Part shown: positions 57,015-64,000 of the stretch, piece after piece
Numbering within the stretch: position 1 is the first letter of the stretch
Layout of the letters: each line of letters opens with the position of its first letter
Assembly (NCBI GenBank): GCA_017610225.1
Contig: JAFCCM010000004.1
Location: 1 to 64,000, forward strand
Length of the DNA stretch: 64,000 nt
DNA from: Candidatus Aenigmatarchaeota archaeon
GTDB lineage: Archaea; Aenigmatarchaeota; Aenigmatarchaeia; CG10238-14
Direction of reading: 5' to 3'
Translations under genes and position numbers: made by a program
The notes under the pieces: model-generated
Database searches by the model: none
What the model was told of the DNA's origin: nothing
The model's input: only the letters and a program-made list of their open reading frames with translations

Positions 57015-57873
57015 TTATAAAATATATTTGTTTTTAAACCCACACACAAATGGCGAGTTCATATATGGAAAATGCTCATTTAATAAGCAACCATTTTATG
57101 TTGGAAAAACATGTAAAAAACATAGATTTCGTATGCATAAAAATGAAGCATTAGCAGGAAAAGTGCATACACACAAAAATCACAAATTAGCTAAAATCCT
57201 TAGATCTGGATTTAATATAACAGATATTGTTTTTATTTTTAAAGAAAATCTTTCTTCAGATGAAGCAAAAAGATTAGAAATAGAACTTATAAAAACCATT
57301 GGAAGGTTAGATTTAAACGAAGGGCCATTAACAAATGCTACTGACGGTGGAGAAGGAATGCTAAATCCGGCTATGTCAAAACGCATGACAGGAAAAAATA
57401 ATCCCATGTATGGAAAAAATGTTTGGGATATGTACGATAAAAAAAGAACAGATGAAATAAAGAAGAAATTAAGCTTGTCAAATTCTGGAAAAAATAATGG
57501 ATTTTATAATAAAAAACATACTCAAGAAACAAAAGAAAAACTTAGCAAATCTCATAGTGGTGAGAAAAACTATTTATTCGGTAAAAAAATGGCAGAAGAA
57601 CATAAAAAACATATAGGAGAAGCAAATATTGGAAAACACAGCAAACCCACTGGCCCTAGACCTAAAGAATATGTAGAAAAACATCTTATTGGAAATAAAA
57701 ATCCCAATGCTAAAAAATTTATATTAATATCTCCAAATAAAAATGTATTTAATATTAATGGAAACTTGATACCAATATTAAAATCTTTTAAATTAAATTA
57801 TACATCTATGTATGAAGTTTTAAAAGAACGAAAACCAAGTTTTAAAGGATGGGTATTAAAATACGATAAATAA
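57004..57873 (+). CDS. GIY-YIG homing endonuclease with NUMOD3 repeats, 289 aa
   Basis: KIYLFLNPHTNGEF and PFYVGKT (residues 28-34) give the GIY-YIG core, with RFRMHKNE and a later EIELI carrying Arg and Glu. Four repeats (SLSNSGKNNGFYNKKHT, SKSHSGEKNYLFGKK and two more) are NUMOD3-type DNA-contact units, and a C-terminal HTH-like module ends with FKGWVLKY. A mobile, self-propagating gene on the minority strand. Confidence 0.9.
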   Translation: MENNYKIYLFLNPHTNGEFIYGKCSFNKQPFYVGKTCKKHRFRMHKNEALAGKVHTHKNHKLAKILRSGFNITDIVFIFKENLSSDEAKRLEIELIKTIGRLDLNEGPLTNATDGGEGMLNPAMSKRMTGKNNPMYGKNVWDMYDKKRTDEIKKKLSLSNSGKNNGFYNKKHTQETKEKLSKSHSGEKNYLFGKKMAEEHKKHIGEANIGKHSKPTGPRPKEYVEKHLIGNKNPNAKKFILISPNKNVFNINGNLIPILKSFKLNYTSMYEVLKERKPSFKGWVLKYDK

Positions 57874-57874
57874 T

Positions 57875-58111
57875 TTATTTTTTATTGTTATTTTCTTCTT
57901 TTCTCTTTCTATCCAAATATTCCTTACTTCTATTAGAAGTCTCATAAAATCCCGATCCCTTAAATAAAACAGCCCCTCCAGTCCCAATAAGACGCTTAAG
58001 CCTTCTCTTACCGCATTTGGGACATTTCTTAAGAGGCTTTGAAGTCATAGACTGAAATTCCTCAAATTGGTGTTTGCAACCATTGCAGATATAGTCATAG
58101 GTCGGTGGCAT
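57875..58111 (-). CDS. FmdB-type zinc-ribbon protein, 78 aa
   Basis: Starts with PTYDYICNGCKHQFE and continues PLKKCPKCGKRRLKRLIGTGGAV, followed by KGSGFYETSNR: the pattern of the FmdB family (YxCxxCxxxFE ... CPxCG ... KGSGFY.TD). Members are zinc proteins of unclear regulatory role, and phage copies are frequent. Confidence 0.85.
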   Translation of the reverse strand: MPPTYDYICNGCKHQFEEFQSMTSKPLKKCPKCGKRRLKRLIGTGGAVLFKGSGFYETSNRSKEYLDRKRKEENNNKK

Positions 58112-58140
58112 ATTATTTTTTGATACTCCTTTGATAACTA

Positions 58141-58341
58141 TTAAATATACGGTTCACAAAGAGATATCTTATTTTTACATTCTGTACACTCTTCTTTCCA
58201 TATATCGGCTAATAAAAATATTGCTATTTTATCGGAACTCTTTATCTTAATATGAATTGTTTCTTTTCCACATTTAGTACAATATCTTTTATTGCCTTTC
58301 TTAAATATACTATTTAAAATATCTCCAAATATACTAATCAT
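58141..58341 (-). CDS. Zinc-binding small protein, 66 aa
   Basis: ATG at 58341 overlaps the TAA of the gene upstream (TAATG); longer in-frame starts fall inside that gene. CTKCGKETI and CTECKN form a ribbon. Function unknown. Confidence 0.6.
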   Translation of the reverse strand: MISIFGDILNSIFKKGNKRYCTKCGKETIHIKIKSSDKIAIFLLADIWKEECTECKNKISLCEPYI

Positions 58342-58475
58342 TATCTTTTTTCTTCCTCTAATAATTCCATCCATGCCAAATATGCTCCGCTTGGACACAT
58401 CCAACATGTTTTGATAAGTTCTTCTCTAGTCTTTATCAACTCTGGCGAAATTATAACTTTGATTTCTTTACTCAT
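58341..58475 (-). CDS. Small acidic protein, 44 aa
   Basis: ATG at 58475 overlaps the stop of the 96-aa gene upstream (ATGA). Contains CWMCPSG and an acidic end. Function unknown. Confidence 0.55.
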   Translation of the reverse strand: MSKEIKVIISPELIKTREELIKTCWMCPSGAYLAWMELLEEEKR

Positions 58476-58762
58476 AATGATTTCTTTATTTTCTCCACAT
58501 AAAATCTTAATTTGTTTTCTATTTTGTTAAAAGTTAATTCACTATCCAATATATCCATTATAACAAAAGTTTTATTGAGAAGTTGTGGATCAAACGCCTT
58601 ACTTCCTTTTCCTACCACTTCCATACTTTCTTCTCTCAAGATAGTAATTTTAGAAGCATAATATGTACCATCCCACAAAGTAATAAAAGACTCATAAATG
58701 TACCCTTCGTTGCTTATAAGAATATCTTTATGTAAGAAATGTTTTTTCATATCACATGCCAT
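58472..58762 (-). CDS. Hypothetical protein, 96 aa, terminal-helix family
   Basis: ATG at 58762 with GGGAG. A beta-rich body and a terminal helix, KLRFYVEKIKKSL, resemble the 6.5-12.7 kb family of small proteins, far from the main cluster. Function unknown. Confidence 0.6.
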   Translation of the reverse strand: MACDMKKHFLHKDILISNEGYIYESFITLWDGTYYASKITILREESMEVVGKGSKAFDPQLLNKTFVIMDILDSELTFNKIENKLRFYVEKIKKSL

Positions 58763-58763
58763 T

Positions 58764-59498
58764 CTATCTCCCATGAATCATATTCGGATAAATGTAAGGT
58801 TTTGCTATTTCACAACATGCCTTAACCTTTTCCAAATCAAACAACTTATTATCATTCGATCTAACATGGGTTTCCATATCAATCCATATGAATTTATTTC
58901 CGACAATTTCCTGGATCTTCTTCAACTGCTCATCAAGATTTTGCGGTCCAAGTTCACCAGCATATCCAGTGCATGTAACATTTTCAATAGGCTGTCTCCA
59001 AGACCCAGGCAAGGTTCCAGCACCACTAGAAAGGTCATGAAGTGGAACTGCTGAGATATCAAACTTGATTAAATCTTCAATCAATTTCTCGTTAAGACCA
59101 TCCATCTGAATAATGAACGTCTTATACAAGTTAAATAGATAAGCCACTACATTGAATGCCTCATAGTTAGTTTTTTGTCCATGGGTATTCAATTGCATTC
59201 TTTGAAACATATGCAGATATGGTCCAAAATTTTGATCGAAATCATATCTGTCTTCCGTAGTAAGAATATCTCTCAACCATCTTCCACAAAGGTGGCACGA
59301 CAAATTCAATGGATGCTTTCTAGCATAAATTGCCAATTCATCCAACCATTGAAAAGAAGGATACCTTGCCCTTCCAGCGCTAGTCTTGGATATAAGTATT
59401 CCCCATTCTATAAATGGATACTTAATAGTCAAATCAACCATCGCTTGCGGATCAGTGTTATCATCAGCCCCAGTAAACGTAACCCTAGTTATATTCAT
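58764..59498 (-). CDS. TrpF-like TIM-barrel protein, 244 aa
   Basis: FTGADDNTDPQ near the start, YPFIEWGILIS, SCHLCGRW and the C-terminal IDMETHVRSND...FDLEKV are the pattern of a phosphoribosylanthranilate-isomerase-like barrel found in phages and bacteria. The tryptophan-pathway catalytic residues cannot be confirmed, so the activity is open. It heads a group running to 57.9 kb. Confidence 0.6.
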   Translation of the reverse strand: MNITRVTFTGADDNTDPQAMVDLTIKYPFIEWGILISKTSAGRARYPSFQWLDELAIYARKHPLNLSCHLCGRWLRDILTTEDRYDFDQNFGPYLHMFQRMQLNTHGQKTNYEAFNVVAYLFNLYKTFIIQMDGLNEKLIEDLIKFDISAVPLHDLSSGAGTLPGSWRQPIENVTCTGYAGELGPQNLDEQLKKIQEIVGNKFIWIDMETHVRSNDNKLFDLEKVKACCEIAKPYIYPNMIHGR

Positions 59499-59512
59499 AT
59501 CTTTCTCCTATA

Positions 59513-59896
59513 TTATGTCCAAAGACTATCTAATAATTTCATCGTATAATTCAAGAAAGTCCAATCGTGTTCAATATCGTACAGCCCTTTAATCAGAGTA
59601 TATCTGCAACCACATTTCTTTTCAGATTCTGCAACTGCTTTAACAAAGTTACGAATATTTTTTAGTGGAACCTTGATTTTCTTCAATCCTGCCGCTCTAA
59701 CTTCTGATCTAGAATCAGCAATCTCATTCATCATTTCGCTAATATAGAGATGTAATTCAGTAATAATTTCATATTCTGCCGTTACGCTATCTTTATATTT
59801 CTTATGATAAGAGTTTACGCTTTTTTTCAAAAGCACTGGTACTAATTCCGTATAGTCCCAGCCTTTGAATATTATTCTTTTAGATTTCTTAGCCAT
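59513..59896 (-). CDS. Hypothetical protein, 127 aa
   Basis: Helical, basic N-terminus, with CGCRYTLIKGLYDIEHDW near the C-terminus. Not recognised. Confidence 0.6.
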   Translation of the reverse strand: MAKKSKRIIFKGWDYTELVPVLLKKSVNSYHKKYKDSVTAEYEIITELHLYISEMMNEIADSRSEVRAAGLKKIKVPLKNIRNFVKAVAESEKKCGCRYTLIKGLYDIEHDWTFLNYTMKLLDSLWT

Positions 59897-60239
59897 TGCT
59901 AACTTCCCCAGGATACTTTTTCATTAGATTTTTCAACAATTTTTTTTCTTTTTCTTCTTTATTAGCCTTAGCAATCTTTACGCCTTTTTTAGAATTTTCA
60001 ATTCTTTTTAATCTTTTTTGATATTCTCTATTTGTCTCTTCTCTTTCTCCGGATAGTATGAACTCACAGCTATCATCATAAAGATTCATATATTCATAAC
60101 TCACTTGCATATTTCCATATTTTTCCTCATATTTTCTGCTAATTGACATTAAGTATTCTATTAAATCATTCAAACTATTTTCTAAATCATATCCGCTTCC
60201 AAGACTTTCAATCTTTTCTTTCACCATTAATTTTTTCAT
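59889..60239 (-). CDS. Charged coiled-coil protein, 116 aa
   Basis: Helical and Lys/Glu-rich, with a basic C-terminal third. Overlaps neighbours on both sides by four to eight bases. Not recognised. Confidence 0.6.
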   Translation of the reverse strand: MKKLMVKEKIESLGSGYDLENSLNDLIEYLMSISRKYEEKYGNMQVSYEYMNLYDDSCEFILSGEREETNREYQKRLKRIENSKKGVKIAKANKEEKEKKLLKNLMKKYPGEVSNG

Positions 60240-60871
60240 ATTTTATAACTCCCAAAAAATGGATAATCCGTTATCTCTTTGTTTTTTTCAACCTCTTCAA
60301 TAATAAGACTTGTCATAGTTACTCCAACATCTTTCTTTTCAAGATAATCATCAGCCTTTTCAAGAATTGTTCTCATATTTACAGCATCATTTATTCCCCT
60401 ATGTTGCCTTCCTTGAAAATTTATATCAAAGAAATTGCATGCTCTAGAAACAGAACACGGCTTTTGATCGGTAGCTTGAGCCACAACAGTTTTAATATTT
60501 GCATGACTATTCTTAAAAGGATATAAAATAGACCATTTTGAACAATGTTTATAAATCATTTTGCAATCGAATAATCCCCAAGAGCAAAAAATATCATCAT
60601 TATCTATATATGCAGATAATTTATCTATAGCCATTTTAGAATCTGTACCTTCATCAACCATCTTTTGAGTTATACTGGTTAAATCAGTACAAAACGGAGA
60701 TAGTTTAGGATGAAATACTGGTTTGACCATAATACTAAATGAATCCAATAATTTTAGAGAATAAGGTTCTACAACCGCTCCACCTATTTCAATAATTTCC
60801 ATTTCATCTCTTTGCTCTCTTGTCGAATTTTCCCAACAGGTGGCTTCCAAATCTATAATTAAAAATTTCAT
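60236..60871 (-). CDS. DEDDh 3'-5' exonuclease (ERI-1/KapD-like), 211 aa
   Basis: Exo I IIDLEATCW (residues 5-13), Exo II with SWGLFDCKMI near residue 98 and Exo III HRGINDAVNM near residue 170 (His and Asp of DEDDh). The DLEATCW form is characteristic of ERI-1/KapD-type RNA exonucleases rather than polymerase proofreading subunits. It could trim RNA ends before ligation or degrade host transcripts. Confidence 0.85.
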   Translation of the reverse strand: MKFLIIDLEATCWENSTREQRDEMEIIEIGGAVVEPYSLKLLDSFSIMVKPVFHPKLSPFCTDLTSITQKMVDEGTDSKMAIDKLSAYIDNDDIFCSWGLFDCKMIYKHCSKWSILYPFKNSHANIKTVVAQATDQKPCSVSRACNFFDINFQGRQHRGINDAVNMRTILEKADDYLEKKDVGVTMTSLIIEEVEKNKEITDYPFFGSYKI

Positions 60872-60906
60872 TTTATTCCCTTCTATCTTAAAAAATAATT
60901 ACCATC

Positions 60907-61668
60907 TTAATATCCAAAAATTAATCCCTTACCAGCTATGTTGAAATATACTCCGTTACCCCCCGAAGAAATTTTCAGAATAAAAATATTGTTTCCCTTA
61001 TTTATTTTAATTAAGCCAGACGAAGAAACAACAGAAAAATTATGAAAAACCGTCAATTTTGAAGAAAACACTCCGCCATTAATTTTTATTTTTGTTTCAT
61101 TTTTTGAATTTAAATAGAATATGTAATATGAATAATGATCTGGCGGATTTCCTTTAAATAACATGGTATTTTTATCTTTAGAAGCAACTGCATCTATTCG
61201 GGAAATACTTCTATTATAAACTTTTTTAATCATATCCGGATGCCTAATATATGAAAATATATCATCTTCACCTGTAGATACTTCTTGATTTGAAAATGGT
61301 CCCAAATACAAACATTTAGTAATATACTCTCCATTTTTATTATTCAATAGCTGACCCTGCAAACCTTTCGGAGGAGACCAATCATTGGTATACCCATCTC
61401 TTTCTTCTTCTAATATTACTTTCTTATCAACATCTTTTTCTTGATTAATTGTTATATTATATGCATCCACTAAATCTTTATTTAATTGAGCAACATCAGA
61501 TTCAGCTTTTTTAATAGCAACGGCTAGAGTTGCTTGAATACTAGCCATTTTATTAGAATAATCTTGTTTAGCTTTTTTCAAATTATCCATATAACCTTGC
61601 GCTACAGCAATTCCGGTAAGAAAAACAATTATACAAACCGACATAATTTTTATCAACTTGAATCTCAT
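60907..61668 (-). CDS. Exported protein, 253 aa
   Basis: A signal peptide (residues 1-23, ending GIAVAQG) is followed by a long coiled coil (about 25-75) and a beta-rich C-terminal domain ending in GKGLIFGY. Own promoter. Likely acts in the periplasm or outside. Not recognised. Confidence 0.65.
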   Translation of the reverse strand: MRFKLIKIMSVCIIVFLTGIAVAQGYMDNLKKAKQDYSNKMASIQATLAVAIKKAESDVAQLNKDLVDAYNITINQEKDVDKKVILEEERDGYTNDWSPPKGLQGQLLNNKNGEYITKCLYLGPFSNQEVSTGEDDIFSYIRHPDMIKKVYNRSISRIDAVASKDKNTMLFKGNPPDHYSYYIFYLNSKNETKIKINGGVFSSKLTVFHNFSVVSSSGLIKINKGNNIFILKISSGGNGVYFNIAGKGLIFGY

Positions 61669-61691
61669 ATTTAATCCTCCAATTCTAAACT

Positions 61692-61719
61692 ATTATACTA
61701 CCAATTTTAGAAAAAACAC
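61692..61719 (-). promoter_or_regulatory. Promoter for the exported protein
   Basis: GTGTTT (weak -35), 16-base spacer, TATAAT on the minus strand, 24 bases from the ATG. Confidence 0.6.
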
Positions 61720-61724
61720 GAAAA

Positions 61725-62746
61725 TTATTTCTCTTTCGCAAGTTTATTTGGTGTAATTCTGCTCATCCAAAAGCCGTGGTCCATAACGTGCGATTTTCTT
61801 ACATATTTAGCCATACATTTTGCAAACTCTTTGTAATGGAATTTCTTTGCCAATCTGATTACATAGCCTTCATCCGTTTCCAAAAATTATACTTAGCATC
61901 AAATGCTGCTTCAATTTTTTCTCTATCATAGATACCTTCATAGAATACTTCTATTGGAACAACTCCTAGCAGTTCAAACCATTCAAGAGTCTCTTTCCAT
62001 GATAAGTTGATATTCTTATCATTCCATATGCTGAATCCAAGGAAATATGAAGGCAAGTTATCATAATAGATGGAATGCTTTGCCCACATGTTCTCTCCAC
62101 ATAGTCTCCAGCCATCAGGTATATTATAACCTATTTTGCTTTGGAAGTTTTTTATCCAATGTCTTGAAACATGATCTCTGGAATCGATGCTCCTAGAATG
62201 AACATAATCATTATAGATAGAAGTATTTTCTCCGTCATGCTTTATAGAAACAATAACCTCTTGATCATGAAAACAACTATCATCATCCAAAACTCTATCA
62301 TCTTCTTTTATACCAGGACTCCATGGCAAATGAGACGTTTTCGGGTATTTAACATACTTAGTAAATAAGTGGCGAACTGGTTCTAAAATTTTGTAAACAC
62401 TCACATCATCAAACAACGGGCCTCTCATTCGCATGCCGTTAGGAAGAATAGGATTTCCAAACTTATCTATCTGCTCATCGCTATAAAAAGCTTTTGGAAC
62501 AGCTTTTTCAATAGCTTTGATAGCCATTCGTAATTCCTCAACGGTAATAAGTGTTTGTTCTGCTTTGATATGACAAGTAGGGCAAATGGTTGCCCCATTA
62601 CAGATATAATATCCATAATCCTCAAATAGACGCCTCTCTATAATATGATGAACTACTAGGGACTCTTCATTTCCACAGATAACACATTTATGGTTATCTC
62701 TGGCTAAACATTGTTCTCTGAATTTGTTTCTAGTTAGCAGTTCCAT
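61725..62746 (-). CDS. HNH-RNA ligase fusion, frameshifted near the C-terminus
   Basis: The N-terminus carries a zinc HNH layout (CVICG, VVHHIIERR, CPTCH; residues 21-58). The RNA ligase domain follows: nucleophile Lys169 in SIKHDGENTS, GWRLCGENMWAKHSI (motif III region) and LGFSIW. The annotated frame stops at 61859, but the next frame continues DEGYVIRLAKKF and AKYVRKSHVMDH, motif IV and V of the ligase, to 61725. One extra T in the T5 run at 61882-61886 restores a 340-aa protein. HNH plus ligase in one chain would allow cutting and sealing; whether the HNH is catalytic is unknown. Confidence 0.75.
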
Positions 62747-62769
62747 GTTTCTAGCTCTTTAAATCTTCT

Positions 62770-63201
62770 TTATATCTCGTTCACACTTGATAGTTTCCAT
62801 TTTTTCGGCTGTCTCAAAATAGTTAATCTTTTATATGCTTTCTTTTCTTTTTCTTCAAATCTCTTTTTTTCTTTCGAAAAAGAATTTGCATATCTAATCA
62901 GTATTCTTTCAAGCTTCTTCTTCACTATTTCTTCCGCATTATCCGCACCAACATGAACCATCCTATCTCTACCAACAGCAAAAATAGGAATTTTGCCATC
63001 TCCCTCATAACAATCAATCAAATCATATATAGATTTATTCTTCGGAAAAATATTTGGTCTAAAATACAAATACACTGTTCCACGCCGCCAAATACTATTC
63101 CATCTTATCAATTTACCCTTTAAGACAAAAAATCCATCGTCGAGCTTTGATATGATTACATATACTTTATCGCCCTTCTTGAAGATAGGTCTTTTAGCCA
63201 T
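62770..63201 (-). CDS. Hypothetical basic protein, 143 aa
   Basis: SH3-like start (FKKGDKVYVIISKLDDG), then a basic helical C-terminal half (EKKRFEEKEKKAYKRL). May bind nucleic acid. Not recognised. Confidence 0.6.
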   Translation of the reverse strand: MAKRPIFKKGDKVYVIISKLDDGFFVLKGKLIRWNSIWRRGTVYLYFRPNIFPKNKSIYDLIDCYEGDGKIPIFAVGRDRMVHVGADNAEEIVKKKLERILIRYANSFSKEKKRFEEKEKKAYKRLTILRQPKKWKLSSVNEI

Positions 63202-63406
63202 TCTGTTTTCCTTTTTTTTTCATATCAACATTAGCAAAACTACCAATAATAGTTTTCTTAAACGCAAAAGACAAAGTATCTGTTGAGCATGTATCACAAT
63301 AAAACTTTGCTTCTTTTTTTGTCGCAAAAACCCCTGGAGTTGGAATAAAAATCAATCCAGTCATTTTATCAAATCCGATAATTACAAAAATATTATTTTC
63401 TTCCAT
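63194..63406 (-). CDS. Hypothetical protein, 70 aa
   Basis: ATG at 63406 behind AAAGGAAAACAG. Beta-rich with CDTCS near residue 37. Ends KKKGKQNG; the upstream gene ends similarly (GKQNGRK) because the same short ribosome-site sequence is repeated in both gene junctions. Confidence 0.6.
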   Translation of the reverse strand: MEENNIFVIIGFDKMTGLIFIPTPGVFATKKEAKFYCDTCSTDTLSFAFKKTIIGSFANVDMKKKGKQNG

Positions 63407-63845
63407 TCTGTTTTCCTTTCTCGTATTTTTCAACCTCTTTTATGCATTTATCCAGAGTTTTAACACAATTTCTATAGCAACTCAAAGTAACTGTCGTATC
63501 AAGCAAATAATCATCAAAATTTACATCTAAATCCATTTCTTTAATGAATTTGATAGCATCGTCTATTGAATAAAATGCAATATCGTCTATTGAACAAAAT
63601 ACAATATCACTCAGATAACTACGACTGGTACGAATAGCAGCTTTTTTATAATTTACTTCCAATGTTTGAATCCACCCATCTTTGAATATATCTTCAATTT
63701 CTTGAGAAAATATTGATTCAGTTGGATAAAGAAAAATAGACTGAACATTTTCAGGTTCTCTACCTGCTACCCACGAAGATTGATTAAGAAGATTTCTCTT
63801 TTTGATTATTGATAAGGCTTTTTTCAACTGTTCTTTGTCAGTCAT
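63393..63845 (-). CDS. Hypothetical protein, 150 aa
   Basis: Helical/beta mixed protein; a short internal direct repeat gives VFCSIDDIAFYSIDDAI near residue 83. Own promoter. Not recognised. Confidence 0.6.
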   Translation of the reverse strand: MTDKEQLKKALSIIKKRNLLNQSSWVAGREPENVQSIFLYPTESIFSQEIEDIFKDGWIQTLEVNYKKAAIRTSRSYLSDIVFCSIDDIAFYSIDDAIKFIKEMDLDVNFDDYLLDTTVTLSCYRNCVKTLDKCIKEVEKYEKGKQNGRK

Positions 63846-63869
63846 AACTTAGTCCTTCCTTTCTGCCCT

Positions 63870-63897
63870 ATTATACTGAGAATTGTTGGAATTGCAA
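63870..63897 (-). promoter_or_regulatory. Promoter
   Basis: Exact TTGCAA-N16-TATAAT on the minus strand, 25 bases upstream of the ATG at 63845. Confidence 0.85.
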
Positions 63898-63922
63898 CAA
63901 AATTATTCTGCTTTTAATTCCT

Positions 63923-64000
63923 TCATCGCACGCACTTATCCCAATCGGCAGGAAACCTCTTTATATTATCTACCCATCCTCTTTCTTCAAAGGCTTTAGC
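63923..64000 (-). CDS. C-terminal fragment of a gene cut by the window edge
   Basis: The frame open to the window end reads AKAFEERGWVDNIKRFP ... DKCVR and stops with TGA at 63923. Too short to identify. Confidence 0.55.
   Translation of the reverse strand, partial: AKAFEERGWVDNIKRFPADWDKCVR

Noticed and set aside
58341..58407. N-terminal extension of the zinc protein ending at 58141
   Set aside because: The extension lies in the 44-aa gene in another frame; the TAATG junction at 58341 marks the true start.
1..64000. CRISPR array
   Set aside because: No regularly spaced direct repeats of 25-40 bases were seen; the only tandem repeats are the 12-bp and 6-bp units listed.

Overview
The window looks like part of a large, AT-rich tailed-phage (jumbo-type) genome. 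By eye it is about 70% A+T; this was not computed. The reasons are: about 130 tightly packed genes of mostly 50-200 codons, almost all on the minus strand with ATGA-type overlaps; a tRNA cluster; T4 rIIA- and rIIB-like proteins; RNA ligases; free-standing homing endonucleases; an intein; and many unrecognised small proteins. No virion structural gene, terminase, polymerase or integrase is recognisable here, so this is an accessory / host-takeover part of the genome. The host cannot be named. Ribosome binding sites are AGGAGG-like and promoters are sigma70-like, so transcription by the host RNA polymerase is likely.

Layout. 1-3.7 kb: four tRNAs (Asn, Thr, Arg, Ser), a FeoA-like domain, a RadA-like ATPase and a basic protein. 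3.7-4.35 kb: a gene-free block of long inverted repeats that reads as a large structured RNA. 4.4-16 kb: many small proteins, including a family of about 50-105 aa proteins with a shared C-terminal helix, tiny membrane peptides and lipoproteins, with visible gene decay. 16.6-21.4 kb: ADP-ribosylglycohydrolase, SEC-C and HNH proteins and a HAD phosphatase. 20-29 kb: an expanded set of small all-helical proteins, an RNA ligase broken by a frameshift, and a zinc protein ended by a strong terminator. 29.6-33.1 kb: a kinase / PP2C phosphatase / vWA triad of the TerY-P type. 34.5-35.9 kb: a plus-strand HTH + homing endonuclease cassette. 35.9-51 kb: nicotinamidase, DHH phosphoesterase, metallophosphoesterase, GIY-YIG endonuclease, a frameshifted macro domain, a proteasome-like Ntn hydrolase, a Thg1-like polymerase and a radical SAM protein. 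51-55.7 kb: rIIB-like, then rIIA-like with a LAGLIDADG intein inside its ATPase domain. 56.8-57.9 kb: a second plus-strand HTH + GIY-YIG cassette. 57.9-64 kb: FmdB-type zinc ribbon, TIM-barrel protein, DEDDh exonuclease and an HNH-RNA ligase fusion.

Two functional themes recur. One is RNA repair and tRNA maintenance: tRNAs, two RNA ligases, Thg1-like protein, DHH and DEDDh nucleases. The other is NAD / ADP-ribose metabolism: ADP-ribosylglycohydrolase, macro domain, nicotinamidase. Both fit counter-measures to host defences, but that is inference. About twenty promoters share a TTGCAA-N16-TATAAT pattern, often lying in the 3' end of the upstream gene.

Caution: at least five reading frames are broken by a single-base indel, each in an A/T homopolymer. 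This may be sequence error rather than biology.
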